Part shown: positions 17,449-25,190 of the stretch, piece by piece
Layout: every line of letters starts with the position of its first letter
Numbering within the stretch: position 1 is the stretch's first letter
DNA from: Streptomyces sp. CB00316
Lineage (GTDB): Bacteria > Actinomycetota > Actinomycetes > Streptomycetales > Streptomycetaceae
Direction of reading: 5' to 3'
Length of the DNA: 64,000 nt
Assembly (NCBI RefSeq): GCF_001905595.1
Contig: NZ_LIXI01000004.1
Coordinates: 434,001-498,000 of the forward strand
The notes under the pieces: generated by a model
Told to the model about the DNA's origin: nothing
Seen by the model: the letters and a program-made list of their open reading frames with translations, nothing else
The model's database searches: none
Made by a program: the position numbers and the translations under genes

Positions 17449-18357
17449 TCAAGACGGCACAGGCAAGCGGGCTTCCAAATGCTTTTCGGTTTCCTGAAGG
17501 AAAGCCGTTCGGGCCTCGCGGAATAAATCCCTTGAACGCCGCAAGTCTCGCTCAAGAATAGAGATCAAATGAGAGGTGTGAATGACGAGTAGTGCTGCAA
17601 TTTCCCCTTGATCAAGCGCCTCACATTCTCGCAGCTTGCGCTCTGCGTCAGAGAACTGAGTAGGCGCCCCGACGGACCCGGAGACTGCTATTCTGGCGAT
17701 GCCCTCAGCGATAAGGGCTAGCGGTTCACGAAATTCTCTTCCCGCGCTCTCAATAAACGGCGCGAACATCATCATGGCAGTATGCATCGCACTCTCTGGC
17801 GGTGATGCCGCAGAAGTTGCGCCGAGCTGGCCTGGCAGCGCTTCGAGGGACTGGTTTGCCTCAACGATCCGCAAGGACCGTGCAGGTACTTCCCCTGAGG
17901 TAGTGACAGCAATTTCTTGCCGCGCCTCGGCCAGCATCCTATCGAATTTTCGCTGAGTGACCATGTAAGGCCTTAGGAAAGCCGCAAGGATCAGCCTCTC
18001 GGTGAGGATGTGATCTACGTTCCGAGCTATCTTGAATATTTCTGGAGGCCCATCGAATTCCACATCTGCGAGCCTGTTGTGAATTTCCGATATGGTGCTT
18101 TCGAATTCGGGATCATGAGGGGTTCCTCCCCGGCTCATCGTCGCTGCCTTACTGGCTAGGTCGTCTGCTGCTCGAATGAACGCAAGCCAGGCTGAGCGTC
18201 GTTTATCGTCGCGCCATTGTTTATGGCCTGCCGCCACCTGTGCGCGCGCAGCAGAGATCGTTGCTGCAGCCTGATGTCGCCCAACTGCGTATGCGACTCC
18301 TGAGGCAGGTATTGCCACGGCTGCCCCAATAAGGGCGGAGATTGTCTCAACCTGCAC
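17449..18357 (-). CDS. Membrane-anchored protein, unknown function (AICE cargo)
   Basis: 302 residues from GTG 18357. One N-terminal helix (ISALIGAAVAIPASGVAYAVG) is followed by a soluble, largely helical domain rich in charged residues. The layout resembles the KilB-like protein of the same element, but with no clear sequence match. Codon use is less GC-biased than the surrounding AICE core, a sign of separate acquisition. It is bracketed by direct repeat copies. I do not recognise a family. Confidence 0.7.
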   Translation of the reverse strand: MQVETISALIGAAVAIPASGVAYAVGRHQAAATISAARAQVAAGHKQWRDDKRRSAWLAFIRAADDLASKAATMSRGGTPHDPEFESTISEIHNRLADVEFDGPPEIFKIARNVDHILTERLILAAFLRPYMVTQRKFDRMLAEARQEIAVTTSGEVPARSLRIVEANQSLEALPGQLGATSAASPPESAMHTAMMMFAPFIESAGREFREPLALIAEGIARIAVSGSVGAPTQFSDAERKLRECEALDQGEIAALLVIHTSHLISILERDLRRSRDLFREARTAFLQETEKHLEARLPVPS

Positions 18358-18496
18358 CTACGACCCCCCGTCTCGACCTCAGAGCAGTCAGTCTGCCCTC
18401 TCTCAGCGCCTCGCCTCTCGATGCGGACCACTGGATACTCGCAGCTTGGCGCGCCCAGCGACATCGAACGTCTCGCAACTATTGCGTTCCCTACGT

Positions 18497-18547
18497 TCAT
18501 CAAGGCCCGCGCACGGGGCGGGCGCGGCCTGCCTCCTGTCTGCGCCG
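18497..18547 (+). repeat. Repeat copy 2 bracketing a cargo gene
   Basis: Second copy of the repeat at 17266. It shares the 20-mer TCATCAAGGCCCGCGCACGG (18497-18516) and the 19-mer GGCGCGGCCTGCCTCCTGT (18521-18539) but lacks the extra inner bases of copy 1. Confidence 0.7.
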
Positions 18548-18554
18548 GCAGCCA

Positions 18555-18663
18555 CTTTGGGGCGAGCCTCTAAGATCATGGCCCCAACGTCGTGCCTACG
18601 GGCAGGTCCACTGACTTCCCGACTCGCCTTGAGCGTACGGGGCCATGATCACTCGCCCCAAAG
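18555..18663. repeat. Large interrupted inverted repeat
   Basis: CTTTGGGGCGAG (18555-18566) pairs with CTCGCCCCAAAG (18652-18663), and GATCATGGCCCC (18574-18585) with GGGGCCATGATC (18639-18650). The arms enclose 53 bases. It lies in the gene-free stretch 18358-18723 between two cargo genes that both read leftward. It could be a terminator-like structure, or the ends of a small non-autonomous element. Confidence 0.7.
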
Positions 18664-18723
18664 CAGCTCTAGCCCAAAGCTGCTCCGCCGACCTCTTATC
18701 ACGTGCGACCATATGCGCATTTC

Positions 18724-19623
18724 TCACTCATCGTCGTAATCGGGGCCGTCGTACTCATGCGTGCCTGAGTCCGCATACTTCTCATAGAGGTCTTCAGTGT
18801 AAGTCTCGTCGATTTCCTGGTAAAGATCGGCAGCGTGCATGCGCGCTGCCGACTCCAACTGCAGCCCACACACGGAGCAGTCAAAGCCAGTCGTTATCTG
18901 CCTTTCCTCGTATACGATCGCGTCATCCTCGACCCTTTCCTTTGACTTTTGCACAGTCGAGAACGTCAGAAGACCGGGAACCTCGCAAGCCGGACAGTCT
19001 GCGGTCTTCACCCATCGCGGGTATTCCTTCTTCCGATTATGGACCTCTTCGTCTCGGAGATTCGCAGCGAACTGCTTATGGCGGGCTATGAGCTTCGTCA
19101 CCTCCGCCCGCACTGCACTATCCTCGACATTTTGCAGATGCCTCGCTTGCTCGATTACCTGCTCTGGGAGGTAGTCAGTTACTTCCTCGCCCAGATGCTT
19201 AGCGAGAGAGTCAACGATTTGGAGGAACTTAGGCAACCACTTGTGTGCCGGAATATTACGGAGAGGGGAAGAGCCAGAGTGAAGTTCCTCGTTTCGAATG
19301 TTCGCAAGAAATGCTATGTCCTTCTGGACTTGATCAATGCGGAATCCGTCCACTATGAGTGCCAGTCTGCGAGCAGCCAGCGTTGTGGCGATGGAGCGAG
19401 GGCTCTCAGAACCGATGTCGACCCCAGCAGCACTCAGGGCGCTGTTTCCTTCGTGCGATGCAAGGAGGACAGGGGACACCCTTGCTAGAGGGGCACGGAG
19501 CATGAACTCGAAACCCAGCAGGAGCCAAAGATAGCCCTGGTCGATATCATCCGCATCGTAGCTGTCCTCAGCTCTGCCGAAGTAGAGCTTCGCCTTAGCT
19601 ATGAAATCAGCATCACGCCACAT
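18724..19623 (-). CDS. HEPN-like protein with C-terminal zinc ribbon (AICE cargo)
   Basis: 299 residues. The N-terminal half is helical and contains IRNEELH (Arg110-x4-His115), the RNxxxH motif of HEPN ribonucleases. The C-terminal part carries CPAC (210-213) and CSVC (249-252), a four-Cys zinc site, and ends in a very acidic Asp/Glu/Tyr tail. HEPN proteins are frequent toxins and RNA-cutting effectors in anti-phage systems. The gene overlaps the upstream oxygenase by 11 bases. Less GC-rich than the AICE core. The HEPN assignment rests on motif and helix pattern only. Confidence 0.6.
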   Translation of the reverse strand: MWRDADFIAKAKLYFGRAEDSYDADDIDQGYLWLLLGFEFMLRAPLARVSPVLLASHEGNSALSAAGVDIGSESPRSIATTLAARRLALIVDGFRIDQVQKDIAFLANIRNEELHSGSSPLRNIPAHKWLPKFLQIVDSLAKHLGEEVTDYLPEQVIEQARHLQNVEDSAVRAEVTKLIARHKQFAANLRDEEVHNRKKEYPRWVKTADCPACEVPGLLTFSTVQKSKERVEDDAIVYEERQITTGFDCSVCGLQLESAARMHAADLYQEIDETYTEDLYEKYADSGTHEYDGPDYDDE

Positions 19624-20272
19624 AATTACTTCTCTCGACTTTTACGACGATTCTGTGAATCACACGCTGACCGACTGTAGCTGCAGAGCGCCTATGGAGG
19701 CACCTCCAGTTGTCAATGATTAGAACATCACCTGGATGCCAATGGTGGACAGCGGTGGGAGGCGCGGCGGGGACGTCGCTCAGAAATTCCTCCGCTATTT
19801 TTCCTGTGGGAGTCGTGCGCAATGGATCCCACTTGGCGCAGATAACGCCATTCCGTCGCATGACGAATGGAGCTAAATATGAGAAGTTTCGCGCGTTTAC
19901 CAGTAACGAGAGGCGGCTGTACTTTTTGAGCGTCTTGCCCTCGCCCAACGAACGAAGGTCCAGGATGTCAGTTGTTGCAGAGTCTGCCGCGACGGTATCA
20001 GCTCGCATCAATATGTAACGCGGGGGATCCTTGTCAACTGCTCCGTCGGAATGCCAAGGAAATTGCCCCAACCCGTAATGCGACGAAATGGTACTCGGCC
20101 TAGCGTCTTGTTCTCGCTTCGGGGTCAGAACATCGAGAACCGGTCCGTTGCGACGGGTGGGGGTTGGCCTACCCATCGCACCAGCAATCTCGATGAATCG
20201 CGCCACATCGACATCTCTCAGAACGCAGAATCCAGCTGATTCGAGGTTGTGACTGTCTATTCCTAGTAGCAT
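19613..20272 (-). CDS. TauD/clavaminate synthase-like Fe(II)/2-oxoglutarate oxygenase
   Basis: 219 residues. The metal triad is visible: His74 and Asp76 in WHSDGAV and the distal His193 in WRCLHRR, with a co-substrate Arg nearby (203 or 207). The spacing fits the TauD fold. Substrates in the family range from taurine to amino acids and antibiotics; none can be named here. It is shorter than typical TauD (about 280), missing part of the N-terminal region. It overlaps the start of the HEPN-like gene, so the two form one operon. Confidence 0.78.
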   Translation of the reverse strand: MLLGIDSHNLESAGFCVLRDVDVARFIEIAGAMGRPTPTRRNGPVLDVLTPKREQDARPSTISSHYGLGQFPWHSDGAVDKDPPRYILMRADTVAADSATTDILDLRSLGEGKTLKKYSRLSLLVNARNFSYLAPFVMRRNGVICAKWDPLRTTPTGKIAEEFLSDVPAAPPTAVHHWHPGDVLIIDNWRCLHRRSAATVGQRVIHRIVVKVERSNYVA

Positions 20273-20475
20273 TTCCCGTTAGCCTGTCTCGCATCATTTG
20301 CTGATCAGCTCTCGATCTACAGAACCGATCTGGTCCGGCGGGTGGGGTTCGGCTCACTCTTGCGTTCGCTCACCCATCAGTATCAGCCGGATGCGATCCG
20401 CCCACACAGCGCGTTACCTCTCCGCAACACTATGTGCGTCGTGGCGTTCTGGATGGGTGACCTTTGGGCGCGTGA

Positions 20476-20625
20476 ATGAACGCCGGTGCCACTGTCGGCG
20501 CCAGCGTTATCGAGGGCGACCTCACGGTGATCCATGGGCAGCCGACCGGCCCCCTGAGGACCGACGCCCGGCCCGTCATCGACTTGGAGTGTGTCCGCCG
20601 CCACCGCGAACGCTGGCACCAGTAG
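20476..20625 (+). CDS. Possible 49-residue protein or gene remnant
   Basis: ATG 20476 to TAG 20625 reads MNAGATVGASVIEGDL and ends CVRRHRERWHQ. Codon use is Streptomyces-like and a 19-bp terminator follows 77 bases later. There is no ribosome-binding site, and a stop codon lies directly before the ATG, so this may be the 3' remnant of a longer gene. Confidence 0.3.
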   Translation: MNAGATVGASVIEGDLTVIHGQPTGPLRTDARPVIDLECVRRHRERWHQ

Positions 20626-20701
20626 GCATACGCTCCGCATGTGTGGCTTCTGCTGGGCCGTCGACGGACGGCCCACGACGACCAACGGTCACCTTCAACG
20701 G

Positions 20702-20743
20702 CCACGGCGGGCCCGACACCAGGAGGTGTCGGGCCCGCCGTGG
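20702..20743 (+). terminator. 19-bp hairpin terminator
   Basis: Perfect 19-bp stem (20702-20720 with 20725-20743) with a 4-base loop. It is the strongest hairpin in the right end of the element and separates the possible small ORF from the last element gene. Confidence 0.7.
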
Positions 20744-20868
20744 GGCCGAAGAGGCAGCGGCATGCGGACGGGTCTTGTCTGTCACAAGACGGATCAGTCG
20801 AATTCCATGCGGTAGGAGTGCCGGTTCGGCTCTTATGGACAGACAGCTGGCAACCGAGTGGAGGAAAT

Positions 20869-21165
20869 ATGCCTCAGGCACACAACGGCATCCTCGTCCC
20901 AGAGGATCGGGAAACGGACTCGTGGAGCATGCAGTGGCGGCTCATGTGTCCGGCCTGTGGTGCCAGGGAGGTGGAGCGGGAGGCGCGTGGCGGTGACCAC
21001 GAAGCAGTAACCGTCCATCCGGACCGTGATGCCCACGACAGTCCCCTAGGAACGCGAGGCGGATACGTGAGCGTGTCGCTCACCTGTGCGGCGGGCCACG
21101 GATTCGACTTCATCATTGCCAACCACAAGGGCGAGGAGTTTGTAGGAGTCGTGCCCCGCACCTGA
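20869..21165 (+). CDS. Small putative zinc-ribbon protein next to attR
   Basis: 98 residues, ATG 20869 with GTGGAGGA upstream. CPAC near residue 27 and CAAGH near residue 73 could form a zinc ribbon. It is the last gene of the element, 95 bases before the attR core, and reads toward it. No family recognised. Confidence 0.65.
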   Translation: MPQAHNGILVPEDRETDSWSMQWRLMCPACGAREVEREARGGDHEAVTVHPDRDAHDSPLGTRGGYVSVSLTCAAGHGFDFIIANHKGEEFVGVVPRT

Positions 21166-21260
21166 CTTCGGCGACTTGCCACGCACCTCGGCCCCCAGGT
21201 GTCCCCCAGGAGTGTCTAACTGTGAAGAAGCTGCAGATGAGAGGCCTTAAACAGAGCCCT

Positions 21261-21311
21261 CTGTAAATCTGCCGGCTCAGCCTACCCAGGTTCGAACCCT
21301 GGCGCCGCCAC
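21261..21311 (+). repeat. attR: 51-bp attachment-site core
   Basis: Exact copy of 4116-4166, consisting of the 3' part of tRNA-Tyr from the anticodon loop onward. It lacks the 5' half, so no functional tRNA is encoded here. The base pattern outside the core differs from attL. Confidence 0.96.
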
Positions 21312-21320
21312 GCGAACTGA

Positions 21321-21351
21321 AGCCCCCGACCAGTCCTTCTGGTCGGGGGCT
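21321..21351 (+). terminator. Original chromosomal terminator of tRNA-Tyr
   Basis: 13-bp stem (21321-21333 with 21339-21351) with a 5-base loop, just after attR. It would have ended the tRNA-Tyr transcript before the element inserted. Confidence 0.8.
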
Positions 21352-21382
21352 TCCTCGTTCCCGGCAGTTGTCGGCCACTGGG

Positions 21383-22039
21383 TCAGTTGCCCGCGACGTC
21401 CTTCACGGACACCGTGACCGGCACGTTCCCCGAGATGACCTCGAGGGTCAGGCCCGCCGTCGCCGGGGTGTCCAGCAGCTCCAGGATCGTCGCCGCCACG
21501 TCGTCGCGCGGGATCGGGCCGCGCCCGGTCTTCGCGGCGAGCAGGATCTGTCCGTTGCCCGCGTCGTTGGTGAGCATCCCGGGGCGCAGGATCGTCCAGT
21601 CGAGCGCGGAGCGGGAGCGTACGTCCGCGTCCGCCGCGCCCTTCGCCCTCAGGTAGATGTCGAACACCTCGTCGCCGGGGTGGTCGGGGTCGGCGCCCAT
21701 GGAGGAGATGACGATGTACCGGCGTACGCCCGCGGCTTGGGCCGCGTCGGCGAAGAGGACGGCGGCGCCCCGGTCGACGGTGTCCTTGCGGGCGGTGCCG
21801 CTGTTCGGTCCGGCGCCTGCCGCGAAGACGGCCGCGTCGGCCCCGCGCAGCACCTCCGCGGTCTCCTCCACGGAAGCCGATTCGAGGTCCAGCACGGCGG
21901 GTTCGGCGCCGATATCGGTGAGGTCCTGACTCTGTTGGGGGTTGCGGATGATCCCTACGGCTTCATCCCCGCGTGCGGCGAGCAGCCGCTCCAGCCGTAG
22001 TGCGATCTGTCCGTGTCCACCTGCGATGACAATGCGCAT
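21383..22039 (-). CDS. NAD(P)-binding SDR family oxidoreductase
   Basis: 218 residues. The N-terminal dinucleotide-binding motif is IVIAGGHGQIALRL, and later segments (YIVISSMGAD, WTILRPGML) match the atypical SDR/NAD(P)H-binding group. The usual Tyr-x3-Lys pair is replaced by a YLRAKG-like segment. Substrate unknown. ATG 22039 is used because the upstream ORF extension has no conservation. It is convergent with the tRNA-Tyr/attR terminator. Confidence 0.82.
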   Translation of the reverse strand: MRIVIAGGHGQIALRLERLLAARGDEAVGIIRNPQQSQDLTDIGAEPAVLDLESASVEETAEVLRGADAAVFAAGAGPNSGTARKDTVDRGAAVLFADAAQAAGVRRYIVISSMGADPDHPGDEVFDIYLRAKGAADADVRSRSALDWTILRPGMLTNDAGNGQILLAAKTGRGPIPRDDVAATILELLDTPATAGLTLEVISGNVPVTVSVKDVAGN

Positions 22040-22073
22040 ACCTCCGACCGTACGCCCGGCGGCCGCCACGTGC

Positions 22074-23345
22074 TCAGTTCTTGGGCCCGGTACCGGAGTC
22101 GGGTCGCCCCTGACGGGGGAGATCGGGGCCGGCGGTCGCATCGGCGCCGGAGTCGCAGTATTCGCGTACGGCGCTGGTGCGCGCGACGATCCGGCCGCGG
22201 TGGATGACGATCCGGCTGTAGGCAAGGGAGAGCGCGGCGGAGAGCTGTTTGCCGCGTACGGCGAGGAGTTCGGCGGGGAAGCCCGCCTCCACGCGGACGT
22301 CGGGCAGGCCGAGGGCGGAGCGGGCGGTGGAGGAGACCGTGGCGTAGGCGTGTTCGGCGCGCAGGCCGTGCTGCGAGGCGAGGAGGTACGCGGCCTCCAG
22401 CGGGTCGCCGCGGCCCACGGGGTTGGCCGTGTCGCGGAGCGCGCCGCTGCCTGCCGCCACGCGTACGCCCGCGGAGCGCAGGAGGCGTACGGGGGCGGTC
22501 GTGCGGCGTTCGGAGCCCGTACAGCCCCCCTGGGGGAGGCAGACGACGGTGATGGCGGCGGCGGCCAGCTGGTCGGCGGCCCGGCTCGCGGTCTCCAGGG
22601 GGAGGTGGGCGAGGCCGGCGCAGGGGCCGAGGGTGACCCCGGGGCGCAGGCCCCCGGCCATGGCGGCCAGGCGGGCGAGGCGGGCCGGGTCGTCGCCGTC
22701 GGTGTGCAGGTCGACGGGGCGGCCGTGTTCGGCGGCGACCTCCAGGACGGCCGCGGTGTAGCCGGTGGGGTCGGGGTCCAGGTCGGGGCAGCCGCCGACG
22801 ACCGCGGCGCCCATCTTCACGGCGTCGCGGAGCATGGCGAGGCCGTCGGCCCCGGCGATGCCGGTGAGCAGGCGGGGGACGGCGACCGCGGTCAGGTCGG
22901 CGAGGCCGCGCAGGGCCCGCCGCGCCTGCAGGACGGCCTCCAGCGCGGCGAGGCCCTGGACGTCGCCGATGCGGACGTGGGTGCGCAGGGCGGTGGCGCC
23001 ATGGCCGAGCTGGAGGAGGGCGGCCTCGGTGGCGCGGCGCTGGATGTCCTCGGGGTGGTCGGAGGCGGGCCCGGCGTCGTCGGCAGTGAGGGCGGTGTCG
23101 CCATGGGCGTGGGGCTCGGCCGGGGCGGGAAGCAGGAGGTAGCCGCGCAGGTCGAGGCGGGGGCCCCGGGCGGTGAGGCTGCCCGCGGTGCCGACGGCCT
23201 CGATGCGGCTGCCGCTCAGGCGTACGTCGACGGCGCGGCCGTCGGTCAGGCGGGCGCCGCTCAGGACGAGGGCGGGGGCGGTGGTGGCCGCTTCGGCGCT
23301 GTCGGGTGCGCTGTCGTCGGGCCGCCGCGGCCGGCTGTCGGGCAT
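22074..23345 (-). CDS. Amidohydrolase family protein, cytosine deaminase-like
   Basis: 423 residues, ATG 23345 with AGGAG upstream. Metal-binding patterns: EPHAHGD near residue 80, THVR, and DLHTDG. The order matches the cytosine deaminase/N-isopropylammelide group of metal-dependent hydrolases. The C-terminus lacks the strong final Asp motif of well-known cytosine deaminases, so the substrate is uncertain. It lies just upstream of the SDR gene in the same direction, 34 bases apart. Confidence 0.78.
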   Translation of the reverse strand: MPDSRPRRPDDSAPDSAEAATTAPALVLSGARLTDGRAVDVRLSGSRIEAVGTAGSLTARGPRLDLRGYLLLPAPAEPHAHGDTALTADDAGPASDHPEDIQRRATEAALLQLGHGATALRTHVRIGDVQGLAALEAVLQARRALRGLADLTAVAVPRLLTGIAGADGLAMLRDAVKMGAAVVGGCPDLDPDPTGYTAAVLEVAAEHGRPVDLHTDGDDPARLARLAAMAGGLRPGVTLGPCAGLAHLPLETASRAADQLAAAAITVVCLPQGGCTGSERRTTAPVRLLRSAGVRVAAGSGALRDTANPVGRGDPLEAAYLLASQHGLRAEHAYATVSSTARSALGLPDVRVEAGFPAELLAVRGKQLSAALSLAYSRIVIHRGRIVARTSAVREYCDSGADATAGPDLPRQGRPDSGTGPKN

Positions 23346-23635
23346 CGCGCTCCTGGGAGGGGTGCAGGATCGAGGGGGCAAGATCACAGGGAGGGGCCGA
23401 GCCCGGGGATGGCGGGGCGGTCCCGCCGGGCTCGCGAGGGGGTGTCCCGCCGATCATGACCGGGTCCGCGACGCGTGGCACGGCGGCTTCCGGGAAGAGC
23501 CCATTAGTCGTACCGGTACCCCCGCGTCGATGCGGGGAAGAGGCCCGTCCGGAAGCGGACGCGGGCTGGATCAAGGCCTGATCAGGGGTGTGGGCGAGCC
23601 CGGACCGGCGGCCGGAGCGTGGGGCCGAAACGGAT

Positions 23636-23665
23636 TTGGGCGATCGGCCGGAGAGCGTGTAATGT
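23636..23665 (+). promoter_or_regulatory. Promoter of tRNA-Thr
   Basis: TTGGGC (23636-23641) and TAATGT (23660-23665) with an 18-base spacer, 12 bases before the tRNA 5' end. It fits the principal sigma factor consensus. Confidence 0.6.
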
Positions 23666-23676
23666 CTTCCTCGCTC

Positions 23677-23749
23677 GCCCCAATAGCTCAGTCGGTAGAG
23701 CGTCTCCATGGTAAGGAGAAGGTCTGCGGTTCGATTCCGCATTGGGGCT
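23677..23749 (+). tRNA. tRNA-Thr (anticodon GGT)
   Basis: 73 nt. The acceptor GCCCCAA pairs with TTGGGGC; anticodon stem TCTCC/GGAGA with loop ATGGTAA; T-arm TGCGG-TTCGATT-CCGCA. No CCA is encoded. First gene of a tRNA-tRNA-rpmG cluster typical of actinobacteria. Confidence 0.96.
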
Positions 23750-23794
23750 CTGGTGATCGGGAAACCCCGCCTCGGCGGGGGGACCCATCATCAA

Positions 23795-23867
23795 AGCGGT
23801 GTAGCTCAGTCGGTAGAGCAAGCGGCTCATAATCGCTGTGTCACCGGTTCAAGTCCGGTCACCGCTA
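23795..23867 (+). tRNA. tRNA-Met (anticodon CAT), elongator type
   Basis: 73 nt. The acceptor AGCGGTG pairs with CACCGCT, with discriminator A; the anticodon loop CTCATAA gives CAT. The A1-T72 pair and lack of three G-C pairs below the loop argue for elongator rather than initiator tRNA. Confidence 0.95.
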
Positions 23868-23884
23868 CTAACGGTAGCCGATTG

Positions 23885-23912
23885 TTGGGTCGGTCCTTCG
23901 ATCGGCTACTCT
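23885..23912 (+). promoter_or_regulatory. Putative rpmG promoter
   Basis: TTGGGT (23885-23890) and TACTCT (23907-23912) with a 16-base spacer, 44 bases before the rpmG start. rpmG may also be read through from the tRNAs. Confidence 0.45.
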
Positions 23913-23955
23913 TTTATGCGTTCATCCGTCCATCGTCCGTCCAAGGAGCACTCAC

Positions 23956-24120
23956 GTGGCTGCCACCGACGTCCGCCCGAAGATCACGCTGGCCTGCGTG
24001 GAGTGCAAGGAGCGGAACTACATCACCAAGAAGAACCGGCGTAACAACCCGGACCGTCTTGAGATGAAGAAGCACTGCCCGCGCTGCAACTCGCACACCG
24101 CGCACCGCGAAACGCGCTGA
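23956..24120 (+). CDS. rpmG: 50S ribosomal protein L33
   Basis: 54 residues from GTG 23956, with AAGGAG upstream. Two Cys pairs (CVEC near 14 and CPRC near 41) show the zinc-binding C+ form. It lies downstream of tRNA-Thr and tRNA-Met. Streptomyces also carry Cys-free paralogs elsewhere that replace it under zinc limitation; this is the zinc-dependent copy. Confidence 0.95.
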
Positions 24121-24237
24121 ATCAGGCTCGTACACGAGGCCGCCCCCTCTGGGGGCGGCCTCGTGTCGTTGTACCGGGGCGCATCCCCGCACCGGGGCGT
24201 GCCCTTATTCGTCTTTCCATCAGGAGGTAGCGAGCTC

Positions 24238-24690
24238 ATGGCGCTCGACCAGTCCTTCGTGGGGCGGACGTATCCGCCCACCCCGGCGTACGAGGTAGGC
24301 CGGGAGAAGATCCGCGAGTTCGCCGAGGCGGTGGGTGACACCCACCCGGCGTACGTCGACGTGGAGGCGGCCCGCGCGCTCGGCCACTCCGATGTGATCG
24401 CGCCCCCCACTTTCGTCTTCTCCATCACCTACCGGGCGGCCGGGGAGGTGGTGCAGGACCCGCGGCTGGGCCTGGACTACAGCCGGGTCGTCCACGGCGA
24501 CCAGAAGTTCTCCTACGTCCGTCCGGTGCGGGCGGGGGACCGGCTGACGGTCACCTCCACGATCGAGACCATCAAGTCCATGGCGGGCAACGACATCGTG
24601 GACATCCGCGGCGATGTGCACGACGAGGCCGGCGAACTGGTCGTCTCGGCGCTCACGAAGCTGGTGGCACGCGCCGCCGAGGAGGCGTGA
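24238..24690 (+). CDS. MaoC-like dehydratase subunit (HadA-type)
   Basis: 150 residues, ATG 24238 with CAGGAGGT upstream. An N-terminal MaoC-like/FAS1-dehydratase domain is seen from VGRTYPPTPAYEVGREKIREFA. The family pairs a non-catalytic subunit with a catalytic one to dehydrate 3-hydroxyacyl-ACP, as in mycobacterial HadAB. It overlaps the next gene (TGATG), consistent with a heterodimer made in equal amounts. Confidence 0.88.
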   Translation: MALDQSFVGRTYPPTPAYEVGREKIREFAEAVGDTHPAYVDVEAARALGHSDVIAPPTFVFSITYRAAGEVVQDPRLGLDYSRVVHGDQKFSYVRPVRAGDRLTVTSTIETIKSMAGNDIVDIRGDVHDEAGELVVSALTKLVARAAEEA

Positions 24691-25118
24691 TGACGGCGAA
24701 GGTCTCCTACGAGGCGGTCGAGGTCGGTACGGAGCTGCCCGCGCAGTCGTTCCCGGTGACGCGGGCGACGCTCGTGCAGTACGCGGGTGCGTCGGGCGAC
24801 TTCAACCCGATCCACTGGAACGAGAAGTTCGCGCGTGAGGTCGGGCTGCCGGATGTGATCGCCCACGGCATGTTCACGATGGCCGAGGCGATCCGCGTGG
24901 TCACGGACTGGGCCGGGGATCCGGGCGCGGTCGTCGACTACGGGGTGCGGTTCACCAAGCCGGTCGTCGTGCCCAACGACGACAAGGGCGCGCTGATCGA
25001 GGTCAGCGGCAAGGTCGCGGCCAAGCTGGAGGACAACCTGGTCCGGGTGGACCTGGTGGCCGTGTGCGACGGCAAGAAGGTGCTCGGCATGTCCCGCGCC
25101 GTCGTCCGACTCGCCTGA
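24690..25118 (+). CDS. MaoC-like dehydratase catalytic subunit (HadB-type)
   Basis: 142 residues from ATG 24690. The hydratase 2 motif GASGDFNPIHWNEKFA contains the catalytic Asp and His. Its partner is the gene before it. A GTG one codon earlier is possible. In actinomycetes this pair sits between rpmG and murB, and its role is in fatty-acid or related acyl-chain elongation. Confidence 0.9.
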   Translation: MTAKVSYEAVEVGTELPAQSFPVTRATLVQYAGASGDFNPIHWNEKFAREVGLPDVIAHGMFTMAEAIRVVTDWAGDPGAVVDYGVRFTKPVVVPNDDKGALIEVSGKVAAKLEDNLVRVDLVAVCDGKKVLGMSRAVVRLA

Positions 25119-25135
25119 GGTCCCGCGCGCCACCC

Positions 25136-25180
25136 GTACGGTCCGTGGCCCCGCCCGAGCGGCGGAGCCACGGACCGTAC
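25136..25180 (+). terminator. Terminator of the dehydratase operon
   Basis: 14-bp perfect stem (25136-25149 with 25167-25180) 18 bases after the stop. Its right arm overlaps the -10 region of murB. Confidence 0.75.
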
Positions 25181-25183
25181 TCT
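25178..25183 (+). promoter_or_regulatory. Probable -10 element for leaderless murB mRNA
   Basis: TACTCT ends 7 bases before the murB GTG, so transcription would begin at or next to the start codon. There is no ribosome-binding sequence between them. No good -35 is visible. Confidence 0.5.
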
Positions 25184-25190
25184 TGTCCCC

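Larger units (their letters stand above)
20273..20868. other. Gene-poor stretch at the right end of the cargo
   Basis: 596 bases between the leftward oxygenase operon and the last element gene. It must contain the oxygenase promoter at its left edge. I see only one small possible gene (20476-20625) and a strong hairpin at 20702-20743. Nothing else is supported. Confidence 0.5.

Noticed and set aside
17201..17497. 98-residue ORF before the cargo gene
   Set aside because: Starts in a GC-rich repeat with no conserved features; at most the 23-codon ORF at 17426 has a ribosome site, and it looks like a truncated start.
21261..21311. Second tRNA-Tyr gene
   Set aside because: Only the 3' 51 bases are present; the acceptor 5' strand, D-arm and half of the anticodon stem are missing, so it is attR.
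21955..23742. 595-residue Arg/Pro-rich ORF overlapping the amidohydrolase
   Set aside because: Arg/Pro/His-rich translation typical of a wrong frame in high-GC DNA; the overlapping amidohydrolase frame carries clear metal motifs.
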